The position numbers and the translations under genes are program-made. Below, one piece after another: positions 22,192 through 32,800 of a DNA stretch of 39,903 nt (position 1 is its first letter; each line of letters opens with the position of its first letter). The stretch comes from Heliocybe sulcata. Lineage: Eukaryota; Basidiomycota; Agaricomycetes; Gloeophyllales; Gloeophyllaceae. The notes under the pieces are model-generated. The model had not been told where the DNA came from. It was given only the letters and a program-made list of their open reading frames with translations, and ran no database searches. The DNA lies in contig ML213508.1 of the NCBI GenBank assembly GCA_004369045.1, positions 69,227 to 109,129 of the forward strand, read 5' to 3'.

Positions 22192-22285
22192 GGTTAGCGT
22201 TCAGCACTGGCAATACAATGGATGCGTACACATGACGATGATGAGGAAGCAGACGTGCTTATAGAGGACAGCGTCCTGCTGCTTG
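22189..22285 (-). promoter_or_regulatory. Proximal promoter/5' leader of the FunK1 gene (arm 1 of inverted duplication)
   Basis: On the minus strand this segment runs from a CCTCTATAAGCA TATA-like box (near 22267-22256) through CTTCCTCATCATCGTC to the ATG context ACCATGAC at 22191. A diverged copy occurs in opposite orientation at 22681-22777, which supports the view that TATA, leader and ATG form one unit. Confidence 0.5.
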
Positions 22286-22680
22286 CTACTGCTGTGCTTT
22301 GGTCTGACATGTTGCCACAGGTCTCGGGTAGCTACGTCGTGTGGCACGTACGCGGTTAAGAACAAAACACTGAACGTGAGAATTCTGCGTTGCGCAAACA
22401 AATCAGCTGAGTAGTGTCACCGTCACGCATCCGCCACAACTTCTCGGCTTTTCGCGTTCAAGTGGCAAGACGGGTACGACAGCCAGTGCGTGCGTACCTA
22501 CACGTGGTCCAGCTGGAGTTTCCTCTAATCATTCCTCTCCCCGTATGAGGAGTCTTTCGCAGATGTACGGGATTTGGCGACGAGGCTGCTGCTGATTTGC
22601 TGCTGCTGATGTGATGCGCGACGCAGAGTTCCCACAGTGCTTTGGCCTCGACGCGAACAGCAACAAGCCACAGCAACAGG

Positions 22681-22777
22681 AAGCAGCAGTACGCTGTCAT
22701 ATATAAGCGCGTCTTCTTCTGCTTCCTCATCATCGTCCCGTGTACGCGTCCGTCTCGATATTCGTCGCTGACCATGA
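22681..22777 (+). repeat. Inverted, diverged copy of the FunK1 promoter/leader (arm 2)
   Basis: It shares with the reverse complement of 22189-22285 the order: AGCAGCAG..CTGTC, a TATA-like TATATAAG at 22700, CTTCCTCATCATCGTC, TGTACGC, then GACCATGAC. The ATG at 22774 opens only 17 codons before a stop, so it drives no intact gene. It appears to be a broken duplicate of the kinase 5' end, placed next to the Sec61 pseudogene. Confidence 0.6.
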
Positions 22778-22856
22778 CCGGTGATCTTTCAACTGCCTCG
22801 CCACCTCCCGCGGCCCGCTCCCGCTAATCTCGATCCACGTCTTGCTGAACAGCGCT

Positions 22857-23763
22857 TATGCGCTCAGCGTAAATACGATATAGACGGGTGTGTGCACCGG
22901 ATCGAGCAGCGCCTTCTGGAGGAGCTCATCGAGAAGGATGACGATAGACGTGGCGCAGTCGAGCTGGATAATGAGGCGGAGACAGACGCCGGCGCCAGGG
23001 TCGGAGGGCTGAACGTATAGCCCCGTGAGGACGTAGACGGTTGCCTGACAGAGGGAGATGATGAGTGTGGACACTGTGTGCAATGGTTAGTATGGGATTA
23101 TATCGAGCGGAGAGTAACACAGGTCGAGGAAGAAAACAGAGGAGAGAGAAGGACGACCGGCAAAGCTCGCACAAACGTGCACAAGCGAGCAAGACCCGAG
23201 ACTCGAGTGAGCTGTAGCAGAACCAAATGGGTTACATCTTCACAACACAGTCCAATCGCACTGGAATAAGGAGACAGGCTGCAGGTGGGTGGGTCGAAAC
23301 TCGACCTCTCCACCTCCTTGGATGTACCGAATGCCTGGAAGTTTAAAAGAACGACCTCCTAGAGCCGAACCACAGAACAAAGGGGCAAAAGCGCAGGCCG
23401 AAGCAGAGAATAGGGGGTAGAGGGAAGTGTAATCAGAAGAGAAAATGACATACATTTCTGGGCACTGCTGAACAGCGCGCGGTCCTCTTTCAAGCTAAAG
23501 TCGACTTCGATAAGGTTCGCGCTAGCCAGAAGCTACATGATCATGCACCTGGAGAGGATGGGAGAGATGCCGAGTCCCATGAGGGTGTCGCATTTGGAGG
23601 CGAGGATAATGCGCAGCCAGTACAGAGGCACTTGCGAGCATACCAGGAAGACGAGCAGGGTCACGGCGGTCCAGAAGATTTTTGTTAGAGGGGACTTTGC
23701 GGCCTGGCGAGGAGACCTCCGTGAGAAGGTGCAGGAATGGGCAGACGAGGTTCAAGAACCGGA
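22857..23763 (-). pseudogene. Sec61 alpha (translocon channel subunit) pseudogene, intron-bearing
   Basis: Minus-strand sequence matches the first part of Sec61 alpha in two exon blocks. Block 1 (23763-23454) has [20 protein letters not shown], a one-base frameshift near 23680, [15 protein letters not shown] joined directly to WLRIILAS (the usual GIMSSDSSDP-like segment is missing), a TAG at 23535-23533 where the family has Gln, and ANLIEVDFSLKEDRALFS. Block 2 (23073-22857) has [20 protein letters not shown] and [11 protein letters not shown], then loses similarity. An apparent intron of about 380 bp lies between. Intron retention means a DNA duplicate rather than a retrocopy. The remaining two thirds of the protein are absent. 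It cannot encode a working channel. Confidence 0.88.
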
Positions 23764-24067
23764 CTACGAAGGGTTAGCGTTGCTTGAGTGGAATGGAGAA
23801 GACTTACAGTAGGAGTCTGTCCGCGAAGTCGTTCGATGACATGATTAATACTGCCACTGGGATACAAGTTTGAGCTTTACACATGTGACAAAGAAACCAG
23901 CTATTCGATCTGTAAAGATTGCTGCGCCAGACGACTGTGGTTATTACGGTGCTAAAGTTGCAAGGACATGAACGGATGCGTCAGGTGATCCGTGAGATAC
24001 GTGACTGAACGCGGCAAAATTCTCCCTTCTCTACCTTCTCTACACCCTGCCACAAATTTCATTCACC
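23764..24067. other. YTM1 upstream region
   Basis: About 300 bp between the Sec61 pseudogene and the YTM1 start codon. It contains a pyrimidine-rich tract just before the ATG (TTCTCCCTTCTCTACC near 24021-24037), common upstream of fungal housekeeping start sites. No other feature is seen. Confidence 0.4.
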
Positions 24068-25638
24068 ATGGCCTCTGCCACAGAATCCACACGCCCTGTA
24101 GTCTTCACGACATCGACCGCATACCCTCTTCCCACCCAAAAGTTCATGATCCCTACATCATGGCGGCGCTACCAGCTCTCCCAGCTAATCAACAAAGCGT
24201 TGTCGCTCGACAAACCCATTCCGTTTGATTTTCTTGTGAGAGGGGAGATATTAAGAGGTACTTTGGCGGAATGGTGCTCTGAAAGAGGCGTGGGCGAGGT
24301 TAGTACTGTCTATCCTAGCTCGATGATTCGACGTGAATACGCGAGAAGCTTACTGGTTTAGCATAGGAGGAGACGCTGGATATAGAGTATATCGAGTCTG
24401 TATTGCCTCCTCAGCAAATGAGCTCAATGCCCCATGAGGACTGGGTCTCGTGTGTTTCATGCCAAATTCCGAGGTGCGTGGATACGACTTTGTTTTCCGC
24501 GAGCTTGGGCATGCATATTCATTCGCCCGTCTTTGTCAGAACATTTGTGACGGGATCATACGACGGGAGTATCCGCATGTTCTCCTATGCTCAACAGCTG
24601 TTGCAGACAACACATATCCACGACGCTCCCATCACCTCCTTATGCGTCCTGCCACAATCCACAGGCAATCGTACATACACCATCGCTACCGCGTCCCAAG
24701 ACCTCACTGCTCGTCTCACAAAAATCCAGTCAGATACCGACTCCCCAGACGCACCCTCCTCTAGCCAGACACTGGCGTCGCTTCACCTGCATACCTCACC
24801 CCTCTCCTCAATCTCCAGCAATTCCTCCGGCTCCCATCTCTTGACATCTAGCTGGGACGCACTAGTCGGGCTCTGGGACACGGCCATCCCAGCAGAAGAC
24901 GAAATATCTCCCGACGACCTCGCTCCAGGCCGCGTCTCAAAGCGCCGAAAACTCGCCAATAAGGATAAGAGCGAGAGCGGTGTCCGAAGAAAGGCGCCCG
25001 CACAGGTCCTGAAGAGCCATACCGCTCGTGTGTCAAAAGCAGTTTTTAGCAGTGAGGAGAGCGCAGCTGGGAGGAGCACTGCGTATAGTTGTGGATTCGA
25101 CTCGACGGTGAGAGTATGGGACGTTGAGAGCGGAGTGTGTTTGCAAACTATCGTGCGTATTTCTAGCACACGTTTTCCCCTCTGGTTTCATGTATCCTCT
25201 GCCTAGAATGCCTCGGAAAAGCCAATGACCGACCTCGCCCTCATGTCCAGCTCACAAACCGCACTGGCCTCCGCCACCGACCGCACCGTCACTGCCTACG
25301 ACCTCCGCGTCTCCCCCTCCTCTTCCTCCCCCGCCATCGCCAGCATGCTGCACCCCGCTCTGCCCTCCTGCCTCTCCGTGCCGGGCTCTCATACCCACAC
25401 TCCTTCCTCTACCTCAAACTCGAACATGCATCAGTTCATAAGCGGCGCGTACGACGGCGTCGTCCGACTGTGGGACCTGCGCAGCGTGAAGGCGCCCATT
25501 GCGAGCTTCAAGGTTGCGGAGGGGAAGAAGGTGCTGGGTGTGGATTGGTTGGGTGCGGCGGGCCTTGTGGGGGTGGGCGGGGAGGGTGGGCTGGAGGTTT
25601 GGAAAATTGGTGCGGATGGTGCGGCGGGCCAGACTTAG
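24068..25638 (+). CDS. YTM1: Ribosome biogenesis protein YTM1 (WDR12 homologue)
   Basis: Four exons, 24068-24298, 24367-24473, 24540-25152 and 25207-25638, give 460 aa, the usual fungal length. The N-terminal ubiquitin-like NLE domain (residues about 10-85) has FMIPTSWRRYQLSQLINKAL and FDFLVRGEILRGTLAEW, followed by ETLDIEYIESVLPP. This domain contacts the AAA ATPase Rea1/Mdn1 in yeast. WD40 repeats follow: TFVTGSYDGSIRMF, LLTSSWDALVGLWD, AYSCGFDSTVRVWD and QFISGAYDGVVRLWDLRS. A basic linker (VSKRRKLANKDK) lies between repeats and may be a nuclear signal. In yeast the protein works with Nop7 and Erb1 in the nucleolus for 27S pre-rRNA processing and 60S assembly. All splice phases fit; the gene looks intact. 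Confidence 0.95.
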
Positions 25639-26057
25639 AGAGCGTATCGTGAGCAGGACCGTTATCAAGTAATAGATGGCAACAAAATGCGTGATTTTTT
25701 TTGTTCATTAGGAATGACTGCACTAGTGAGCAGAGCTACTCTCTGCGAGTAATGTGCCTTCAGGTTCGTTCATGTCTGTGCCAGGACAACGTAAAACAAT
25801 GGAGCACCTCTGGAGAGACAGATCGTTCGAGCTGCTCCGTCATGCGCACCACCTTTCCGTCGCGCAAGTAGACAATAGGTGGAGTGCCTGTCACAATATT
25901 TGCTTCGCTATGGCTACAAAGATGTAATGCTTATACCAGGACGAGTAAATGAAGCTATGGCATTACCAGGACCAAGACGTCGCGCAAGCTCAAGACTCGT
26001 ATTGTTGAGGTGAGGTTCTTCCTTGGGGGAATGAGAGGTCGAAAAGCTCCCATGATA
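25639..26057. other. Intergenic region between convergent genes
   Basis: About 420 bp separating the YTM1 stop from the 3' end of the F-box pseudogene. A TTTTTTTT run near 25696 and short AT-rich stretches are seen; no gene, RNA or repeat is recognised. Confidence 0.45.
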
Positions 26058-27617
26058 TTACTCAAACAACAGACGCCGCTCATGATCCGCCCGCACGCGT
26101 TGGAGCAGCTGCAAGTACTCAATGACCTGGTCCCGTTGATCGCTGCCTGTGAATCGTGACACTTCGACATCAACAAAGGGGAATAGCGCGTTGATCGCTC
26201 TCGCCAGCGCCATGGTTTCGCGCTTATTCAGTTCAGATGAAAAGTTCAGGACAAGGCGTCTCAACTTGTGGCGAGTAACGACGGGGGTAGAGGTCTTCCA
26301 GTCTCTCTTGGGAATGGTGTCGAACAGTATCTCGAGTTCTGGGAGGTGCAGCAAGTGTTGCGCGATAAATGTGAGACTCTTCCATGTCATGCATATCTGA
26401 GTCTGACGCACTACGATGCGCAGGGTCATCAGGTGAGGGGATGTCTGTGCTATAGTCACGAGCTCGCCATTGTCCAAGCCCACCGCCAGCTCGGGTAGAT
26501 CAACCACGAACACTTCGAGCCGTGGACACTTGAAACACCGCATTCCAAAGATGCCATAGTTGCCGCGGTTGCCGCTCGTACGACTGGTCAGACCAGCACG
26601 CTCTGCCAGCCTGAGATTTACGAGGTGGGGCGCATAACGGCTTAGAGAGGCTTGCAAGTTCCCGAGGCTGCTTGTTCCCTTCGGCAGTTGAAGCTCGAGG
26701 AAGGTCAGGCCGGCAGCGTCATAAATTCCAAGAACCTTGAAAGTAGACCAGGGGGCCGAGCAGACACAGATGCGCAACGTGTGTCAGGTTCACGTAGGAG
26801 CGGGCACAGCCTATCGCGGAATCATACGGAAGCTGCGAGATATTCAGGGACAACGAAGACAGCCGTTCCAGACCAGAACCGTCCCTGCTTGGGAGACACA
26901 AGTCATCGATCAGTGGCTGCTGCACTCGGTTTGTGGGATCGCCTGGACGGTGCACGAAACCGGTGACGTGAAGATATCAAAGACGCTTGAGACGCTTGAT
27001 TTCCTTCGGGCACGGCATCATTACGTTGCCTTGAAGATGAAAGGAGACGATGTTCGGTGCTGCCAGGATCAATGTCTCGAGAAACACATTCACCCTGAGA
27101 CCTTTGTCCTCTTCTTCGTGCGCCTCATGCTGTTCGGTTGACCGACTGATCTTGATATTCACGTGCGACAATGACTGGCAGACGAAATAGAGGAGGTCGT
27201 CGCGAGACGGCTCGCAGACTCCGTGCCATGCGAGGACTCGAAGATATGAGAGCCAAAGTCCAACTTCATAGCGGGAAAGCGACGCAATAACCGCAGAATG
27301 AATGGTGCTGTCTTCGAAATACCTCAGCTGACGCACGCGCCTCGCGTACCACATGAAGCGTAGCCAAGCGTCTTCGATTATTTTTCTTACGATCTGCGAG
27401 AAGTGTTAGAGTCGTCAACTATAATGCGTGCGGAATGTGTCTTACGCACGTATTTAGGCCTATCGCCGCCTGCCAGCTTCTCAAAAGCAGGACCCAAAAG
27501 GCGTAAAAGTCTGAAGAGCCCGTCCACGCATCTCCACAGAGTGTCCAATGCAGGATCCAGAAATATACGTGAGGTTATAGCCGGATGCACCAAGGATGTG
27601 TGCGTAGCGCGAGCCAT
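26058..27617 (-). pseudogene. F-box/LRR-type protein, disrupted
   Basis: Exon 1 is 27617-27450 (upstream start uncertain; the frame is open to 27746). It contains MARATHTSLVHPAITSRIFL and DPALDTLWRCVDGLFRLLRL, the segment that follows the F-box in many basidiomycete F-box proteins. After a 56-nt GT-AG intron, exon 2 runs 27393-26058 with repeated leucine-rich strands such as SYLRVLAWHGV, LETLILAAPNIVSFHL, LEILFDTIP and HKLRRLVLNFSS. Two lesions break it. An in-frame TGA at 26979-26977 sits between RLKRL and YLHVTGFVHRPG, where CGA (Arg) would restore an LRR strand. A one-base shift near 26750 separates HVAHLCLLGPL from STFKVLGIYDAAG. No intron can remove the TGA and keep the frame. It would otherwise be a substrate adaptor of an SCF ubiquitin ligase. 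Confidence 0.72.
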
Positions 27618-27982
27618 CGAGACCCAGTCGTCGGTGAAAGTGTCGATATCCAGACCGCGTCGGCCCGCAACTAGGCTCGTAACCACCCTCTCGTACGGGA
27701 TTGGGGCAGAATCCTCGTAGAGAGGCTGGTCGATTTGACGCGGCAATCAGTATCACCCGGACTAACTCTATTTTAGCCTGACAGACCCGTACATTTTGAC
27801 AGCTGAGTTGATCGGAGTTGAGGAAAAGTGGGCGGAATCTCAATCTAACATCGAGTAACAAAGTCATTTGTAGTGTCCTGTAGTCTCAATACAAACGCGC
27901 TGCTGCGCACGCGGACTTAGCAAAAATCGTGCATCTTGTCGGCTGCCTTTCGCTGCTCCATTCCGCCTCGTGTAATTCTTCA
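27618..27982. other. Divergent upstream region
   Basis: About 365 bp between the F-box pseudogene and the plus-strand gene at 27983. It could hold both promoters and the missing 5' exon of the F-box gene. Minus-strand open frames cover most of it but carry no motif I recognise. Confidence 0.35.
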
Positions 27983-29188
27983 ATGGCAGATGAAGAAAGG
28001 TCTCTCTCGAATGCCCGGCAAAGGCAATACACGTCTGCGTATCATCAATATCCCTTTTATACATCCTCGCCGACCCCGCACTATGGTCCCCAGGCAGCTT
28101 ACTCAAGGATCCCGCACCAAGACGGATATCCACANNNNNNNNNNNNNNNNNNNNNNNNNNNNNNNNNNNNNNNNNNNNNNNNNNNNNNNNNNNNNNNNNN
28201 NNNNNNNNNNNNNNNNNNNNNNNNNNNNNNNNNNNNNNNNNNNNNNNNNNNNNNNNNNNNNNNNNNNNNNNNNNNNNNNNNNNNNNNNNNNNNNNNNNNN
28301 NNNNNNNNNNNNNNNNNNNNNNNNNNNNNNNNNNNNNNNNNNNNNNNNNNNNNNNNNNNNNNNNNNNNNNNNNNNNNNNNNNNNNNNNNNNNNNNNNNNN
28401 NNNNNNNNNNNNNNNNNNNNNNNNNNNNNNNNNNNNNNNNNNNNNNNNNNNNNNNNNNNNNNNNNNNNNNNNNNNNNNNNNNNNNNNNNNNNNNNNNNNN
28501 NNNNNNNNNNNNNNNNNNNNNNNNNNNNNNNNNNNNNNNNNNNNNNNNNNNNNNNNNNNNNNNNNNNNNNNNNNNNNNNNNNNNNNNNNNNNNNNNNNNN
28601 NNNNNNNNNNNNNNNNNNNNNNNNNNNNNNNNNNNNNNNNNNNNNNNNNNNNNNNNNNNNNNNNNNNNNNNNNNNNNNNNNNNNNNNNNNNNNNNNNNNN
28701 NNNNNNNNNNNNNNNNNNNNNNNNNNNNNNNNNNNNNNNNNNNNNNNNNNNNNNNNNNNNNNNNNNNNNNNNNNNNNNNNNNNNNNNNNNNNNNNNNNNN
28801 NNNNNNNNNNNNNNNNNNNNNNNNNNNNNNNNNNNNNNNNNNNNNNNNNNNNNNNNNNNNNNNNNNNNNNNNNNNNNNNNNNNNNNNNNNNNNNNNNNNN
28901 NNNNNNNNNNNNNNNNNNNNNNNNNNNNNNNNNNNNNNNNNNNNNNNNNNNNNNNNNNNNNNNNNNNNNNNNNNNNNNNNNNNNNNNNNNNNNNNNNNNN
29001 NNNNNNNNNNNNNNNNNNNNNNNNNNNNNNNNNNNNNNNNNNNNCCGTACTCTCAGCCTCATGGCACGGATCACTCTCAGCTACAGCCGCTACGACTTCT
29101 GAGCCCGGCAGCAGACACCAATCTTTCTCTGGCAGAATCTGTAATGCCCCGGGACGTCTTCACAGCACCTGCGAGGACTTCGCAGTAA
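27983..29188 (+). CDS. Unknown protein interrupted by assembly gap
   Basis: The ATG at 27983 opens a Tyr/Pro/His/Gln/Ser-rich start (MADEERSLSNARQRQYTSAY, then HYGPQAAYSRIPHQDGYP). The frame enters 910 undetermined bases and emerges in the same frame with PYSQPHGTDHSQLQPLRLL, ending TAPARTSQ at 29188. Identical composition on both sides and preserved frame suggest one gene, provided the gap length is real and no intron shifts the frame. The flanks are low-complexity and disordered, as seen in many fungal transcription factors, whose DNA-binding domain could lie in the gap. That is speculation; no domain is visible. Confidence 0.5.
   Translation: MADEERSLSNARQRQYTSAYHQYPFYTSSPTPHYGPQAAYSRIPHQDGYPXXXXXXXXXXXXXXXXXXXXXXXXXXXXXXXXXXXXXXXXXXXXXXXXXXXXXXXXXXXXXXXXXXXXXXXXXXXXXXXXXXXXXXXXXXXXXXXXXXXXXXXXXXXXXXXXXXXXXXXXXXXXXXXXXXXXXXXXXXXXXXXXXXXXXXXXXXXXXXXXXXXXXXXXXXXXXXXXXXXXXXXXXXXXXXXXXXXXXXXXXXXXXXXXXXXXXXXXXXXXXXXXXXXXXXXXXXXXXXXXXXXXXXXXXXXXXXXXXXXXXXXXXXXXXXXXXXXXXXXXXXXXXXXXXXXXXXXXXXXXXXXXPYSQPHGTDHSQLQPLRLLSPAADTNLSLAESVMPRDVFTAPARTSQ
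28135..29044. other. Run of 910 undetermined bases (assembly gap)
   Basis: All bases are n. Open frames spanning it on either strand are artefacts of treating n as sense codons, except that the plus-strand gene plausibly continues through. Confidence 0.99.
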
Positions 29189-29896
29189 TTGGAACTCACA
29201 AGGCACTATCTTCTTGCCATCATATGTAAGCAGGTAGCAGAGAAGACAGACACGCCAGATAGCTAGTTGTTCATTCCTTGAGAGCGAAGCGAGGAAACGT
29301 TCAGATGGAGCGAGGTTCGAAGGTATTATAGACCGCACCAGCGATAAAAAAATGACCGGAGGTCTTGAAGCTAATGTACGGAAGGTCTTGTCTAATTTAC
29401 GGAGTTCTTCCATTATTCCATTAATGCCATAGAGTAGCCAACGAGCGACGATGAAGAGCGCAGGGCACCGGCGCGAAGAGGGACTTAGTCGCGGCAGCGC
29501 ATTTGAGGCAGCTTTGTATGGGTACTACAAACTTTTGTATTGGACTACAAACACTTGTGGAAGTGGGCCATTGCTACGCATGGCATTGTACGAGTCCTGA
29601 GTTTGAAACTTTCTGAAGTAAGTTAGGTGCATTCCACTTAAATATGGTGCACAGCAGTAAATGCAATAATGTACAAGTAGCTACTACATTATATATATAC
29701 ATTGACAGAGGCACTATCTACAAGAAGATCAAAAGCACAACACCACATACTACCTAAATACTAAGGGGAAAAGAGAAGTAAGTTGATAAGCAGAAACTGA
29801 TGTAGAAGGACATAGGCATGTGGAGGCACATGCTTGTTTATGCAAGTTTGAGGATAAGGTCCAAAACATGAACTTGGTATTCCACCACCCACTTCC
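29189..29896. other. Junction between host sequence and AT-rich Helitron block
   Basis: No gene is recognised. A short tandem duplication, ACGGAAGGTCTTGTCTAATTT and a diverged copy just before it, lies near 29353-29402. ACTACAAA motifs occur at 29522-29551 (ACTACAAACTTTTGTATTGG), and TACGAGTCCTGAGTTT at 29589-29604 recurs at 39811-39826. After about 29620 the sequence becomes clearly AT-rich, so the element boundary probably lies between 29500 and 29620. Confidence 0.45.
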
Positions 29897-32800
29897 TCAC
29901 AGGGACTGCATATACAGTGCTAGAGAGGCTGATTTACCCCGGCATGTAAGTAGACTATAAATATCCATATCATACAGATTACCTTCAAGGATACATTGCC
30001 GCCCAGTTTGTGCACCATCATTGAAATATACATCTTTGGTTTTAGTAATGAACCTACATGTGAAGTGGAACTCCCCAAAATATACTATACCACACAGTCT
30101 AAGCCTTCTTTTTTTGTTGACTGTAAGCATCAGAGACCTTGTAAGGGCAAGATTAGAGTGTGCTATATTGAAGACCAGAAAGCGTGGGGCCTTTCTTAAA
30201 GCTGTTATGGTCTGCACATTCTGTCCACAACACCGAACACCAAGGTATACTCCAGAAGGAGCAAGATAAGAAGATAGCCAATGCTTTATAGTCAGTCTGG
30301 GAGTCTCACTTGCATTGATTTCTGCTTGGGCATAACAATTGAGGAGCAGAGTCTCAACTGGTACATCTTTGCGTGAACCACATATTTGACAATCAGAGGT
30401 CACTGTGCCAAGATCTTGTACTTTAAATACTTCATGACATAATTCTCCAACACTGGTGCCTTCACCTCTTCTAAGTGGAAACCTGTGACGATCCGTTGTA
30501 TTGAGAGCCTTTCTTAAGTTATCTCTGCAGCTTTCCATAGCTCTTGAACCTTCCTCTATTTCTTCAAAGCCATTCACTAGCAATTTCATAGAGTCATTGA
30601 CTTGTAGTTCTTGTGACCATTTGACTGGATTTTCTCTCCAAACATTATAAATTATTGTTAGCAAAGCATCATATGCACAACTGTAAGTTGAATGCCATAT
30701 GAATCCCTTAGGTGTCATGTCATTGGGGTGTGGACTTGATGCTGGACCATGATCTGATTGCTTAGATTTGACATTGGGAGTTTCAACTTCAGAAATTGTA
30801 TTTACTGGCTTCTTTGTGTCCTTTACATTAGTCTGCTTATTATGCTTGAATGGCCACGTAGCATCTTCAGTAGCATCTACCAACTTGAATGGATCTGACT
30901 GGGACCACTTTATTGCAGTATGTACATTCATTGGACATTCATTCTTCTTCCATAATTGATATGCATGGACCAGTGTATTTCTTTGATGTCCTTCTACATG
31001 ACCAGGCAGAACACTATTAAAACGCAGCTCAGTAATATGATCCAGAATTTCAAGCTCTCGGAACTCTTGTCGAAGATAACCTGATGCTCCTCCCATGATC
31101 TTATTAGGATCAAAACCTTGTATCATAATAGTCCCTTCTGCAGATGCACTTCTAGATAAACAGGTGTAGTAAGACTGATGATTTGAACAGTTATTCAGGT
31201 CTACAACATTATTAGGCCTAGTTCTGCCCTGTGAAGCATAATCAGTCATTGAAAAGTTAGGTAATACTGAGATCTGTTGTCTAGTTATCCGCTCTTCTGT
31301 ATCATCTGGCATTTTGCATGTGACATCTATGGAATTTTTGGTAAGAGGGACAACATTTGGGGGAAGTCCATCAAGTTGGATATTACGTGGAGGATTGATC
31401 AGCTCAACAAATAAAGTATCAAGAACAGCAACTCCATCTTCGTCATGACTATGCCATGATACAATCTTTGCTTCAGCACCATTTGTGATACAGCATTCAG
31501 TTGCCTCATTCCTTTTGATAAGTACTGGCATACCTTTGCAGATTGATAGTTTCCCAGGGATGTGTTGTGTAGAATTGGGTGGTAAATCCCAAAGAATTTT
31601 CTGTGTAGCTGGATCAATAACTTCTGAGGCATGTAGATGCCTAGACTTCTTTTTACTCTTACGCTTATTATGTTGTGTTGGTACCTTCCACTTATCTACA
31701 GAATAGAACTCTATGAGCTGCTGTTCTGTGTCATTTGCAAACTGCTGTGCACCCAGTATATTGATTTTGTCTCTATGAACATTTCGTGCTGTGATAACAG
31801 ATACATGCCTAAACTTTGGTTGTGCGAGCTTGGGCCTATTAGGACCTGTCCCAGCAATTCTAGTGCGCAGAAAGGCAATGTCCTCCTCAGTACATGCTTT
31901 GTATCTCATATTCTCTAAAGCTACCCTTAGTTTGGCATCCTCTGGAGACTGTGTTCTTTGTCTCATATTTTCTCGCAGTATAACCACTGTAGTAAATTGA
32001 TGCCATAATGCCTTTCCCAAGGCAGTTTCCTGTGAATGAACTGACATCCGTGGAGAGATATTAGTGCCTACATTGGAGTTGTAGAGAGCTGCATGGTTCA
32101 TAGCAGGAGGCAGTTGTACAAAGTCTCCACATAAGATCATGTTTATTCCACCAAATGGATCATCAGGATTCCCAGTTGCCTTACACAATTGTGAGCATAT
32201 TTTATATAAATCATGACAAGATATCATAGATAGCTCATCAATAAATATATACTCCACACCCTCTAGTCTTGCTTGAATTTGTGCTTTATTAGAAGAGCTG
32301 TTATTCATATGATCAAATTTATCATTAACTCCAAGTGCTGAATGATATGTTGAACCCCCAACTATTGCTGCAGCTGAACCAGTAGGAGCTAAAACCAAGA
32401 ACCTATGAGATTCACTGCGTATTTTGAAGAATTCCATTAGTGCCTTTATGACTTGTGATTTTCCTGTGCCTGCCATTCCACCCAGATACATCTTTAGCTG
32501 CTCACTCTGAAGTTGGGAAGCATGATTGGCAATAATCTTAAAGGCTCTTTCCTGCTCAGGCCGAAGAGAAAACTGGCTGATAATCTGCTGTTGTAAGACC
32601 AGAGAATCTGGATGTGCTGTTTTGTAATCTTTCAGTAAATAAGACTGGTCAACTACTTTAACTTCACTCCATCTTGGCATTACTGGGCCATGTTGGGTAT
32701 TTATAGCAATATTACGGTCACTGTCTCTCTGCTCCAATATATCAGCTCGCTTTGATTGTACTAAATCTATCCACTGTTGTTTATTTCTATATAAAATTTG

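Noticed and set aside
22043-22264. Acidic plus-strand frame upstream of the kinase
   Set aside because: It is the complement of the Ser/Asp-rich kinase leader; its acidic look follows from that strand's composition.
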